Below are positions 9,773 to 17,359 of a stretch of DNA of 64,000 nt, piece after piece (within the stretch, counting starts at the first letter, position 1; each line of letters begins with the position of its first letter). A model generated the notes under the pieces. That model was not told the origin of the DNA. It worked only from the letters and a program-made list of their open reading frames with translations, and ran no database searches. This stretch comes from Tsukamurella sp. 1534. Lineage in GTDB: Bacteria; Actinomycetota; Actinomycetes; Mycobacteriales; Mycobacteriaceae. Location: NCBI RefSeq assembly GCF_000312385.1, contig NZ_HE997628.1:516843-580842 (forward strand), written 5' to 3'. The position numbers and the translations under genes were made by a program.

Positions 9773-10780
9773 TCAGCGCAGGAGGTTGGTGCGCGCCACC
9801 TGTTCTCGGAGGAAGTGGAATTGGGTGTCCAGGCTGGCCTGGAGGTCCCGCAGTTCGTCCGCGTGTTCCTGGAAGCGCCGGGCGTCGGCCTCGTTGCCGA
9901 CGGCGTCCCGGTACAGCTGATCGAGCAGCTCGCGGTGGGCGCCGGTGGCGGTGCGGTCGAGGAGCTGCAGGTCGTGCAGGAGGCGCTCGACGGGGCGCAG
10001 CTCGCCCAGGTACTCGGCCAGCGCGGCCACGTGGTCGCGCAGCGCGTTCTCGGCCATCCGGGCCGCGGTCGCGTATTCGTCCAGGTGCTCGGCCAGGGCG
10101 CTCGTCACCGGCGAGTCGCCCGACGGGCGGGGCGTATCGGTCCGGAGCCGCCACACGCGGTAGGCGCGGTGGCTGATGTCCTGCAGCGTGGCGTCCAGGT
10201 TGATCCGCACGCGGTGCTGGTCGAGGATCGGGTTGTTCCACGCCGGGGAGCGGCGGACCTCTTCGGCGAGCAGGACCGCGATGCCCAGCAAGCGGGTCTC
10301 GACCCGGGTGCTGCCCGGTTCCGCGTCGGGGTTGTACGCGGGGGTCCGGTCGGCCTGGAAGGGCCAAGGGTTCTGCGCGAGGCGCCGTTCCTCCGCCTCC
10401 TCGCGCTGCTGCGCGCGTCGCTGGTTCTGCCAGATCCGGTACCCGGCGGCGCCGCCACCGGCGATCAGCAGGCCGATGAACGCACCTGTCATCGACGACG
10501 TGACGGCGGCGCCCAGAACGAACACGGCCGCGAGTGCGATGACCAGCCCCATCGGGCTGATGCGCGGCCCCGTGTCCGGTGGGCGCAGTCGCGCCAGGTA
10601 GGCGGGGTTGTTGTTCGCGGTGTACCGCCGATAGGCGTCGTCGACCGTCATCGGCGATATGGACTCGAGGAAGCCGGAGGCGTCGCGGGCGGCGAGCTGC
10701 GCGTGCTCGCGGCCGACGGTGACCCCCTCCGCCGCCGCGGCGACTCGCACCGCGATCTCCTGTGGGACGCTGTCCGCCAT
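9773..10780 (-). CDS. Hypothetical membrane protein with long helical C-terminus
   Basis: 335-aa protein of unknown function. Residues about 75-112 form two close hydrophobic segments (GLVIALAAVFVLGAAV and MTGAFIGLLIAGGGAAGY). After them comes a charged, mostly helical cytoplasmic region rich in Ala, Glu, Arg and Leu that may form coiled coils (for example ALAEHLDEYATAARMAENAL). The start at 10778-10780 is supported by a strong GGAGGAGG site; an earlier in-frame start at 10840 lacks one. It is adjacent to the accessory island but shows ordinary high-GC codon use. No family was recognised. Confidence 0.75.
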   Translation of the reverse strand: MADSVPQEIAVRVAAAAEGVTVGREHAQLAARDASGFLESISPMTVDDAYRRYTANNNPAYLARLRPPDTGPRISPMGLVIALAAVFVLGAAVTSSMTGAFIGLLIAGGGAAGYRIWQNQRRAQQREEAEERRLAQNPWPFQADRTPAYNPDAEPGSTRVETRLLGIAVLLAEEVRRSPAWNNPILDQHRVRINLDATLQDISHRAYRVWRLRTDTPRPSGDSPVTSALAEHLDEYATAARMAENALRDHVAALAEYLGELRPVERLLHDLQLLDRTATGAHRELLDQLYRDAVGNEADARRFQEHADELRDLQASLDTQFHFLREQVARTNLLR

Positions 10781-11222
10781 CTCGAACCTCCTCCTACCTA
10801 CCCCCGAATGTACCGACGTTTCAGGCCTCCGCGCCGCCACGGTCGCGCCACAGTGCAGTCAGCTCGACGGGCGCCCATCCGGGCCAGCGGGCGACCCGAG
10901 GGGAATGCCCTGGACGCACTCGGCGACGATGGCGGGCCCGTTCCGCCGGGAGTCGTCGTAGAACGCGGCGGTGGTCGCCGCTTCCACCGCTGTTGTCACC
11001 AGTGCCCAGACGACGGTGGCGTTCGCGGATCTTGGCCTCCGGTACGTCGTGCTCCCGGCGATGACACGATGCGCGACGCGCTGGTCCCGCGGTGTCGGCG
11101 TCGCGCGGCGCGGCTCGTCTCCGTGGCGCCGGGTAGTACGCTCGCCCCAGCGGTTCGACGGAACTCTCGTACAGGGCAGATCCCCTCCGCACGATCATTC
11201 GTGCTGCCCTGGGGGATGTTGC
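10781..11222. other. 442-bp gene-free boundary of the accessory island
   Basis: No intact gene is recognised here. The minus strand holds a possible frameshifted coding remnant (see the separate entry). The plus strand ends in a purine-rich stretch that leads to the GTG of the helicase gene; TAGTACGCT at about 11132 could contain a -10 element. No tRNA, integrase or direct-repeat attachment site was seen. Confidence 0.5.
10821..11040 (-). pseudogene. Possible frameshifted gene remnant
   Basis: Two overlapping minus-strand frames each look coding over part of their length. One reads ANATVVWALVTTAVEAATTA, then AAFYDDSRRNGPAIVAECVQ and GIPLG, with strongly G/C-ending codons, and then runs out of sense at a stop at 10859. 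In the next frame RVARWPGWAPVELTALWRDR continues to a stop at 10821. A single-base shift near 10895-10905 would join them into one C-terminus. The 5' end is unclear and no family was recognised. It may instead be chance open frame in GC-rich DNA. Confidence 0.3.
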
Positions 11223-13097
11223 GTGACCTATCTGCGGGTGACCGCGGACCGACTGCTCGACGAATACGACGCGCAGTCGCTCGTGGAGACGCTGCTGGAG
11301 CGCATGCTGTTCGAACGCGGGATCACCGTCGGCGACGCGGAACAGCGCGCCTGGAGCAACAGCCTGCCGAAGCTCGCGGCCGACCTCCGGCAGGGTGGCC
11401 TAGGCGACGTCGAGATGCTCATCGAATACAAGCTGCCGCTGACGTCGCGGCGTGCCGACGTGGTGCTCGCCGGGATGCACCCGGGCACCGGCGCACCGTC
11501 GTACGTGGTGGTCGAGTTGAAGCAGTGGTCGTCGGCGACGGCCTTCGAGGACGATCCGAACCTCGTCTCCGTACCGCACATCGGTGGTCCGCTCCTGCAT
11601 CCGGGGGCGCAGGTGGCGGGGTATTGCGAGTACATCGGTGACTTCGCGCGCGTCCTGCGCGACCACGAGGACGCGCTCGCGGGGATCGCCTACCTGCACA
11701 ACGTGACGGAGCCCGGGGCGGTCTCCGATCTCCGCTCCTATCCGATCACCACGACGGGGCGCATGTTCACCGGTGCCGACACCGACGCGATGTTGAGCTT
11801 CCTCCGCAGCCGCCTCGCGCCCGGGGTCCGCGGAGGCGCCGCGGCGGACGCCCTGCTCAACTCACCGGCCGCCCCGTCGCAACAACTCCTCGCGGTGGCG
11901 GCCCAGGAGGTGCGCGACCGGCAGGTGTTCCATCTGCTCGGCGAGCAGCGACTCGCCGTCGATACCGTCCTGCACGACGTGGAACGGGCACGGGCAGCGA
12001 ACACCAAGCGGGTTCTGGTGGTGACGGGCGGTCCAGGCAGCGGAAAGAGCGCGATCGCCCTTGCCGTTCTCGGCGACCTGGCGCGCCGTGGACGGACGGT
12101 GCTGCACGCCACCGGTTCACGGTCGTTCACGACGACGCTGCGACAGGTCGCCGGTCACCGGGCCCCGCGAGTCAAGAGCCTCTTCAAGTACTTCAACCAG
12201 TTCATCACAGCGGCCCCCAACGAGATCGACGTCCTCATCCTCGATGAGGCCCACCGGATCAGGGAGACGTCGGCGAACAGATTCACCAAGGCGGAGAACA
12301 GGACCGGGCGGCCGCAGGTCGACGAGCTGATCTCGGCGGCCCGCGTTCCGTTGTTCCTCCTCGACGAGCATCAGATCGTGCGGCCGGGCGAGCTCGGATC
12401 GCCAGCACAGATCCGTGCGTACGCGGCCTCGCTCGGACTCGAGACCGTGCACATCCGCCTCGACGACCAGTTCCGCTGCGGGGGAAGCGAGCGGTACGTC
12501 GAGTGGGTGCTCGATCTCGTGGGACTCGGCGGCCGCGAGCCGTGGGTATGGCGCGGCGACGGCGACTTCGACGTCCGGGTGGCGGAGACGCCGTGGGACC
12601 TGGAGCGTTCACTCGACGAGAAGCGCACACAGGGATATTCGGCGCGGATGACGGCCGGATACTGCTGGACGTGGAGCGACCCGACTCCGGAGAAGACATT
12701 GATCCCGGACGTGCGGATCGGCGACTGGGCGCGGCCGTGGAACTCGAAGTCGGAGAGGCGTATCGGCGACGCCCCGCCGTCACAGCTGTGGGCGACCGAG
12801 GAGGGCGGATTCGGGCAGGTGGGCTGCGTGTACACCGCGCAGGGATTCGAATACGACTACAACGGCGTGATCCTGGGGCCCGACCTGGTGTGGCGCGACG
12901 GCCGACTCGTGGTTCGGCGCGACGAGAACAAGGACCCGAGCCTGAAGTCGAAGAAGAACCTCACGGACGTCCGGTTCGACCTGCTGATCCGCAACACCTA
13001 CAAGGTGCTGCTCACGCGCGGAATGGCGGGCACGGTCCTGTACTCACCCGACGAAGAGACCCGCGAGGCGCTTCGGCGCCTCGTGCAACCGCAGTAG
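11223..13097 (+). CDS. PD-(D/E)XK-like nuclease fused to Schlafen-group-3 (DUF2075) helicase
   Basis: 624-aa two-domain protein. Residues about 60-105 resemble a restriction-nuclease core: an acidic E68, then RRADVV with D79, then a beta-strand ending VVVELKQW with E98 and K100, which is the D...ExK pattern. Residues about 262-610 form a P-loop ATPase/helicase of the DUF2075 type: Walker A TGGPGSGKS (268-276), Walker B LILDEAH (D341, E342), and later QFRCGGSERYVEWV, GQVGCVYTAQGFEYDYNGVI and IRNTYKVLLTRGMAGTVLYS, the canonical C-terminal helicase signatures. GTG 11223 gives the first convincing residues (YLRVTADRLLDEYD); its ribosome site is weak. The EVE-HNH nuclease gene follows 78 nt later on the same strand. 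A role in phage defence is inference; the family itself has no settled bacterial function that I know of. Confidence 0.85.
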   Translation: MTYLRVTADRLLDEYDAQSLVETLLERMLFERGITVGDAEQRAWSNSLPKLAADLRQGGLGDVEMLIEYKLPLTSRRADVVLAGMHPGTGAPSYVVVELKQWSSATAFEDDPNLVSVPHIGGPLLHPGAQVAGYCEYIGDFARVLRDHEDALAGIAYLHNVTEPGAVSDLRSYPITTTGRMFTGADTDAMLSFLRSRLAPGVRGGAAADALLNSPAAPSQQLLAVAAQEVRDRQVFHLLGEQRLAVDTVLHDVERARAANTKRVLVVTGGPGSGKSAIALAVLGDLARRGRTVLHATGSRSFTTTLRQVAGHRAPRVKSLFKYFNQFITAAPNEIDVLILDEAHRIRETSANRFTKAENRTGRPQVDELISAARVPLFLLDEHQIVRPGELGSPAQIRAYAASLGLETVHIRLDDQFRCGGSERYVEWVLDLVGLGGREPWVWRGDGDFDVRVAETPWDLERSLDEKRTQGYSARMTAGYCWTWSDPTPEKTLIPDVRIGDWARPWNSKSERRIGDAPPSQLWATEEGGFGQVGCVYTAQGFEYDYNGVILGPDLVWRDGRLVVRRDENKDPSLKSKKNLTDVRFDLLIRNTYKVLLTRGMAGTVLYSPDEETREALRRLVQPQ

Positions 13098-13175
13098 CGA
13101 AACGAGCTCGGCCCGACAGGCTTCCGCTGAGGACATGCCTCCACCCGATGCGAACCTCTGGAAGGCGCATGGGCG

Positions 13176-14042
13176 ATGACGGCGTGGCTCCTGTCGATCA
13201 GTCGGAAATTCCCCCAACACCTGCAGTACGCGATGGAGAAGGGGTTCTGGGACATGAAGGAGGCGGCGGACGTTCGACGCGGCGACGAGCTGTATTTCCG
13301 GCTCTCCCGGGCCTCGCTCGTCGGGGTGCTACGAGCGACGAGCGACATGTACCAGAGTGACTCGGCGGGCCGATTACTTCAGGACGCGAATCCGACCTGG
13401 GACGGTGGCGGACCGTACGCGGCGCGCGTCGACGTCGAGCCCGTCAGCGTCACATCCGTTCGGCAACCCGGCTACGAAACGTTGCTCGAAGAGGCCGGCT
13501 ACAAGCGCACCTACACGATGGGACTCACCCGGGTACTCCCTGTTCGTCGTGCTGCCGGCCAGCAGTTTCTGCGTAGCTGCTTCTTCTACGGCTCAGCTGT
13601 CGACCTGTCTCCTGAGCCGGTGACCCCGCATCTCTTCACGACGGGGCCGGTCCACCGGAGGACTGTGGAAGTCGCCAGTCGTGAAGGGCAGGACCTTTTC
13701 CGGGAGAAGCTGCTGGACGCGTATGGAGGCAGGTGTGCGCTCAGCGGTACCGCGGTCGAAGGGACTCTGGATGGCGCGCACATCATCGAGCACCGCGACA
13801 ACGGCGTGAACGAATGCTGGAACGGGCTCCTTCTGCGTGCGGACATTCATCGCCTTTTTGATCGGTCATTGATCAGGGTGAGATCGCGGGGCCGCATCGA
13901 AGTGGACCTATCACTCGCCGGAACCGAGTACGCGACGTTCACCCGGCTGCGTCAGCCCCTGAAGGCGGAAAATCAGCCGTTGCGGTCGGCGTTCGCACAC
14001 CGGTGGGTGCACAAGAACGGCCGAGACCTCGCCGACTTCTGA
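13176..14042 (+). CDS. EVE-domain HNH endonuclease (likely modification-dependent)
   Basis: 288-aa protein. Residues 1 to about 125 look like an EVE/PUA-like reader domain: WLLSIS at the start, KGFWDMKEAADVRRGDELYF (W25, GDE), LVGVLRATSDMY, then NPTWDGG and a beta-strand RVDVEPV. Residues about 175-285 are an HNH_2-type nuclease: CALSGTAVEGTLDGAHIIEH (H202), NECWNGLLLRADIHRLFD (N216, H225). The combination matches EVE-HNH enzymes, known to cut DNA that carries modified cytosine. The base composition is visibly less GC-rich than the flanks, suggesting transfer. ATG 13176 is the first start compatible with the EVE fold. Domain calls are from motif reading. Confidence 0.85.
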   Translation: MTAWLLSISRKFPQHLQYAMEKGFWDMKEAADVRRGDELYFRLSRASLVGVLRATSDMYQSDSAGRLLQDANPTWDGGGPYAARVDVEPVSVTSVRQPGYETLLEEAGYKRTYTMGLTRVLPVRRAAGQQFLRSCFFYGSAVDLSPEPVTPHLFTTGPVHRRTVEVASREGQDLFREKLLDAYGGRCALSGTAVEGTLDGAHIIEHRDNGVNECWNGLLLRADIHRLFDRSLIRVRSRGRIEVDLSLAGTEYATFTRLRQPLKAENQPLRSAFAHRWVHKNGRDLADF

Positions 14043-14120
14043 AGCGCGCGGTGGGGGCGCCACCGACTCCACCTGTCAGACCTCGGCGATACCGTTCGGG
14101 CATCGTCGAGGGGAGTCACG

Positions 14121-14792
14121 ATGGCAGGCCACGAATCGCTACGCGCGCAACTGATCATCCCGCCCGATCGTGCGGCCACGTACCTGCGTGCGATGGACAT
14201 CGAGGTCTCCGCCATCCATCGGGCGGTCGCCGCGGGTGATCGCGCCGCGGCCACGATGAGCGCAGATCCGTACGCCCCCGCGTTCGCCTCCGGGATGAGC
14301 AGGTGGATCGCGGTGGTCTCCACCCTGCGCAGGTCTCTCGCCGAGACGGGACTGTGGGTGCCCGACGAGAGGTCCAATCAGCCGATCAGTCGACACCTGC
14401 GGAGCGGGCGCACTCTCGCCGTCTTCAGCGGGGATCCGGCCACGGGAAACGCGGAGAACGCCTTCGGCCCGCGGGCGGTGCACCGCAAGGGCGCGGCCAC
14501 CGCGAGGTCCCTCGAACCGGAGGAGCCGCTCATCTCCCTCGAGTCCCTCCTCCCGGCGAGGCCCACCGCGACAGCGGCCCTCACCGGGGCTTGGGTCCTG
14601 CTGTACCGCGACATCGGAGGAGCCGTCCGCCTCGAGGTCTCGCAGCCCACGGGATTCGACCGGGACGAGGGGCAGTACACGGGCTGGGCCGTCCGGGTGA
14701 TCCTGGACGAATGGTCGCCCGGCGATCAGGCCCACCCGCCGCTCTTCCCGGCCCTCGCGATCGACTTCCAGGCAGGAGGTGTCGCGGCGTGA
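14121..14792 (+). CDS. Unknown protein, third gene of the island
   Basis: 223-aa protein with no family recognised. The start is well supported: AGGGGAG lies 7 nt before ATG 14121. The N-terminal half is helical (RAATYLRAMDIEVSAIHRAV). The C-terminal half has beta-like segments (GAWVLLYRDIGGAVRLEVSQ, YTGWAVRVILDEW). No signal peptide, membrane helix or nuclease motif is visible. It lies 78 nt behind the EVE-HNH gene on the same strand and may belong to the same unit. It ends 6 nt from the stop of the convergent monooxygenase gene. Confidence 0.7.
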   Translation: MAGHESLRAQLIIPPDRAATYLRAMDIEVSAIHRAVAAGDRAAATMSADPYAPAFASGMSRWIAVVSTLRRSLAETGLWVPDERSNQPISRHLRSGRTLAVFSGDPATGNAENAFGPRAVHRKGAATARSLEPEEPLISLESLLPARPTATAALTGAWVLLYRDIGGAVRLEVSQPTGFDRDEGQYTGWAVRVILDEWSPGDQAHPPLFPALAIDFQAGGVAA

Positions 14793-14798
14793 TCGCCG

Positions 14799-16163
14799 TC
14801 AGCCCGCCGCGGCCGCCGCCGGGGGAGCGGTCGCCGGCGCGAACGGGTCGGCGGGCAGTTCGAGATGCTCGCGCAGCGTCGAGCCGGTGTACTCGCGCCG
14901 GAACAGCCCGCGCCGCTGCAACTCCGGCACCACGAAATCGACGAAGTCGTTGAACGTGCCCGGCGAGCTGGCGGCGGAGAGGATGTATCCGTCGGCCTCG
15001 CCGCCGGTGAAACCCTCTTCGATCTGATCCGCGATATCGGACGCGGTGCCCACGAATTGGGGGAGCAGCACCCCCTGCGCGTACAGCTTGCCGATGTCGC
15101 GCAGCGTCAGGTTGTCGCGTTCGGAGAGGCGGCGCGCCACGTCGAACAGCCCCTGCGTCCCGCCGACGGTCACGTCCTCCACCGGCTTGTCCAGGTCGTA
15201 CTGCGAGAAGTCGTGGTCGGTGTGTACCGACAGCGTGATGAGCCCCGAGATCGGGTCGGCCAGGTCGTTGTGGAAGGCCTGCTTCTCCCGGGCGATGGAC
15301 TCCGTCTCGCCGACGAACGGGATGAACGAGGGAAAGATCTTCACGTCCTCCGGGCGGCGCCCGAAGTTCTCGGCCCGCGATTTCACGTCGTCGTAGTACG
15401 CCCGCCGCCCCTCGGGCGTGGGGTCGATCTCGAAGATCGCCTCCGCCCAGCGCGCCGCGAAATCCTTCCCGCGGTTGGACGCGCCCGCCTGGATCAGCAC
15501 CGGCCGCCCCTGCGGCGACCGCGGCGTGGGCAGCGGGCCGCGCGTGCGGAAATGCTCCGAGGCCCGGTCCACCACGCGGATCCGGGCGGGATCGGCGAAC
15601 ACCCCGGACTCCTTGTCCTGCACCAACGCGTCGGGGCCCCACGACTGCCACAGCTCCACCGCGGTCTCCACGAACTCCTGCGCCCGCACGTACCGCAGGT
15701 CGTGTTCCAGGTGCTCGTCGTGCCCGAAGTTCAGCGCCTCCGATTGGCTCAGCGAGGTCACGATGTTCCACGCGATCCGGCCGCGCGTCACGTGGTCCAG
15801 GCTGGAGAGGATCCGTGCCAGTTCGAACGGGTGGAAGTACGTGGTGGACTTGGTGATCGCGATCCCCAGCCGGCTGGTCACCGCGCCGATCGAAGCCGCC
15901 ACGATCGAGGGATCCAGCGTGGCCGAGGCCTGCGTCCCGCGCCGCAGCGATTCGTCGATGTCGTCGCCGAACCGCGTCGGCACGGACAACAGGTCCGCGA
16001 AGAACACGAAGTCGAACTTCCCGCGCTCCAGGATCCGGCCGATCCGGTGGTAGTACTCCGGTGTGAGGAAGGCCGGATCGGAGGCGGGGTGCCGCCACGC
16101 CGCGTGCGAATGCGTGACGTGCGAGGCGATCTGGAATCCGCCGAGATGCAACTGCCGGGCCAT
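14799..16163 (-). CDS. FMN-dependent LLM-class monooxygenase (NtaA/SnaA/DszA family)
   Basis: 454-aa flavin monooxygenase that uses reduced FMN from a partner reductase. Diagnostic segments are LHLGGFQIASHVTHSHAAWR at the N-terminus, RGKFDFVFFADLLS, LAITKSTTYFHPFELARILS-like strands and RGRIAWNIVTSLSQSEALNFG, all typical of the nitrilotriacetate/dibenzothiophene-sulfone subfamily. Such enzymes open C-N or C-S bonds in xenobiotics, sulfonates or aminopolycarboxylates; the substrate here is unknown. Start ATG 16161-16163 has a GGAAGGA site. No flavin reductase gene is next to it. The C-terminus ends in an Ala/Pro-rich tail (PATAPPAAAAAG). Confidence 0.9.
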   Translation of the reverse strand: MARQLHLGGFQIASHVTHSHAAWRHPASDPAFLTPEYYHRIGRILERGKFDFVFFADLLSVPTRFGDDIDESLRRGTQASATLDPSIVAASIGAVTSRLGIAITKSTTYFHPFELARILSSLDHVTRGRIAWNIVTSLSQSEALNFGHDEHLEHDLRYVRAQEFVETAVELWQSWGPDALVQDKESGVFADPARIRVVDRASEHFRTRGPLPTPRSPQGRPVLIQAGASNRGKDFAARWAEAIFEIDPTPEGRRAYYDDVKSRAENFGRRPEDVKIFPSFIPFVGETESIAREKQAFHNDLADPISGLITLSVHTDHDFSQYDLDKPVEDVTVGGTQGLFDVARRLSERDNLTLRDIGKLYAQGVLLPQFVGTASDIADQIEEGFTGGEADGYILSAASSPGTFNDFVDFVVPELQRRGLFRREYTGSTLREHLELPADPFAPATAPPAAAAAG

Positions 16164-16252
16164 CTGGTTCCTTCCGTCGGGACGATGCAGCCAGTCTCGG
16201 GCGCTACAGACCTGCTCGGAACCCTTGCGCTCCCGGTGGGCGAAACCTCCCG

Positions 16253-17179
16253 CTACCGGGGGCCAGCACCCGGCCCGCCGCCCGGCGGCGGGCCGGACAT
16301 CGCGTCGGCCTTCGGCGCGGTGCGGGTGTCCACGCCCACGGGCAGCGTCACCCGGTACCCCGCCGTCACGTCGCCGGTCACCGTCGCCAGCTGCAGGGCG
16401 GCGGAGTCCTCGCCGAACACGCCGTCGGAAGTCAGCGAGACCCGGCTCATGTTCTGCACGGACGCCTCGTAGCCCGCGGTGGCGTACACGGCGTCGCACA
16501 CGTCCTTGGGGAGCGCCTGCTGGGAGGTCGCGACGGCCTTCGTCGAGTCCGTGATGTCCGCGCGCCCGCGGTAGACCTCGAAATGGATGTGCGGCCACCG
16601 TCCGTCGTAGCAGGCGGGGAACACGCTCGTGAACCGCACCAGGCCCGCGTCGTCGGCGATCTGCACGCCGCGCAGATAGTTCTGGTCCGTCACCCCGTCG
16701 GAGTACAGCGAGTACCGGCCCGCGCGATCGCAGTGCCACACGTACACCGCGGCCCCGGCGAACGGCGTCCCTCCGTTCGCGAGGTCGCGCACCGTCAGCT
16801 CCAGGGTGATCGGGACGCCCTCGGCGGTCCCGCGCATCTCGCCGAAGCTCGACCGCAGGTCGCTGCGGACCACACCGGACTGTTCCAGGACGTCGGGCCC
16901 GTTCGACCCGTCGCCGGGGTAGGGGCCGGCCGTCTCGTCCGGGATCTCCTGCAGCGCGGCCCCGGAACCGCCCGACGACGGAGCGGAACTGCTCGACGAC
17001 GGTGATGCCGTCGTTGCGCCCTGCCCGCACGCTGCGAGCCCGACGCCGACGGTGCCGATGCCCAGGATGGACAACATCCGGCGCCGGCTGGTCAGCGTGC
17101 CGAGGTCGAAGCCGAGCCCCTGATCGACGAGCTCTTCTTCGGGGCGCGGGAGGGGCCGCCCGCGGTAGGTGCGTGTCAT
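16253..17179 (-). CDS. Tat-exported lipoprotein intradiol dioxygenase
   Basis: 308-aa protein. The N-terminus holds a twin-arginine motif (SRRRMLSIL, R32-R34) followed by a hydrophobic stretch and a lipobox LAAC (C51), then a Ser-rich linker, so it should be folded before export and anchored outside the membrane. The catalytic domain has intradiol-dioxygenase features: ETAGPYPGDG, VYVWHCDRAGRYSLYS (Tyr ligands), and CYDGRWPHIHFEVY (two His ligands of Fe3+). It is close to actinobacterial extracellular members of the family, not to the cytosolic catechol 1,2-dioxygenases. The substrate is probably an external aromatic; this is inference. The gene has a 180-bp divergent spacer with fadD. Confidence 0.88.
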   Translation of the reverse strand: MTRTYRGRPLPRPEEELVDQGLGFDLGTLTSRRRMLSILGIGTVGVGLAACGQGATTASPSSSSSAPSSGGSGAALQEIPDETAGPYPGDGSNGPDVLEQSGVVRSDLRSSFGEMRGTAEGVPITLELTVRDLANGGTPFAGAAVYVWHCDRAGRYSLYSDGVTDQNYLRGVQIADDAGLVRFTSVFPACYDGRWPHIHFEVYRGRADITDSTKAVATSQQALPKDVCDAVYATAGYEASVQNMSRVSLTSDGVFGEDSAALQLATVTGDVTAGYRVTLPVGVDTRTAPKADAMSGPPPGGGPGAGPR

Positions 17180-17359
17180 GACGAATCCTTTCGTGGCGCC
17201 GGCCGACGGCGCCGTCACGATCGGAACGTATCGGCCCGAACCGGCCGCGCGGCTGTGATCCGGCTGCGGACTCGCTGTGCGCGGCGCAGCTCGTGGTCGC
17301 GCGCCGCGACCTGGCCGAAACGGGACCGCGGACCGTCGGGCATGCGGTACGCATGGTCC

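Noticed and set aside
10781-14800. Integrative element with attachment sites around the island
   Set aside because: No integrase, transposase, tRNA or flanking direct repeat was found; only base composition and gene content suggest transfer.
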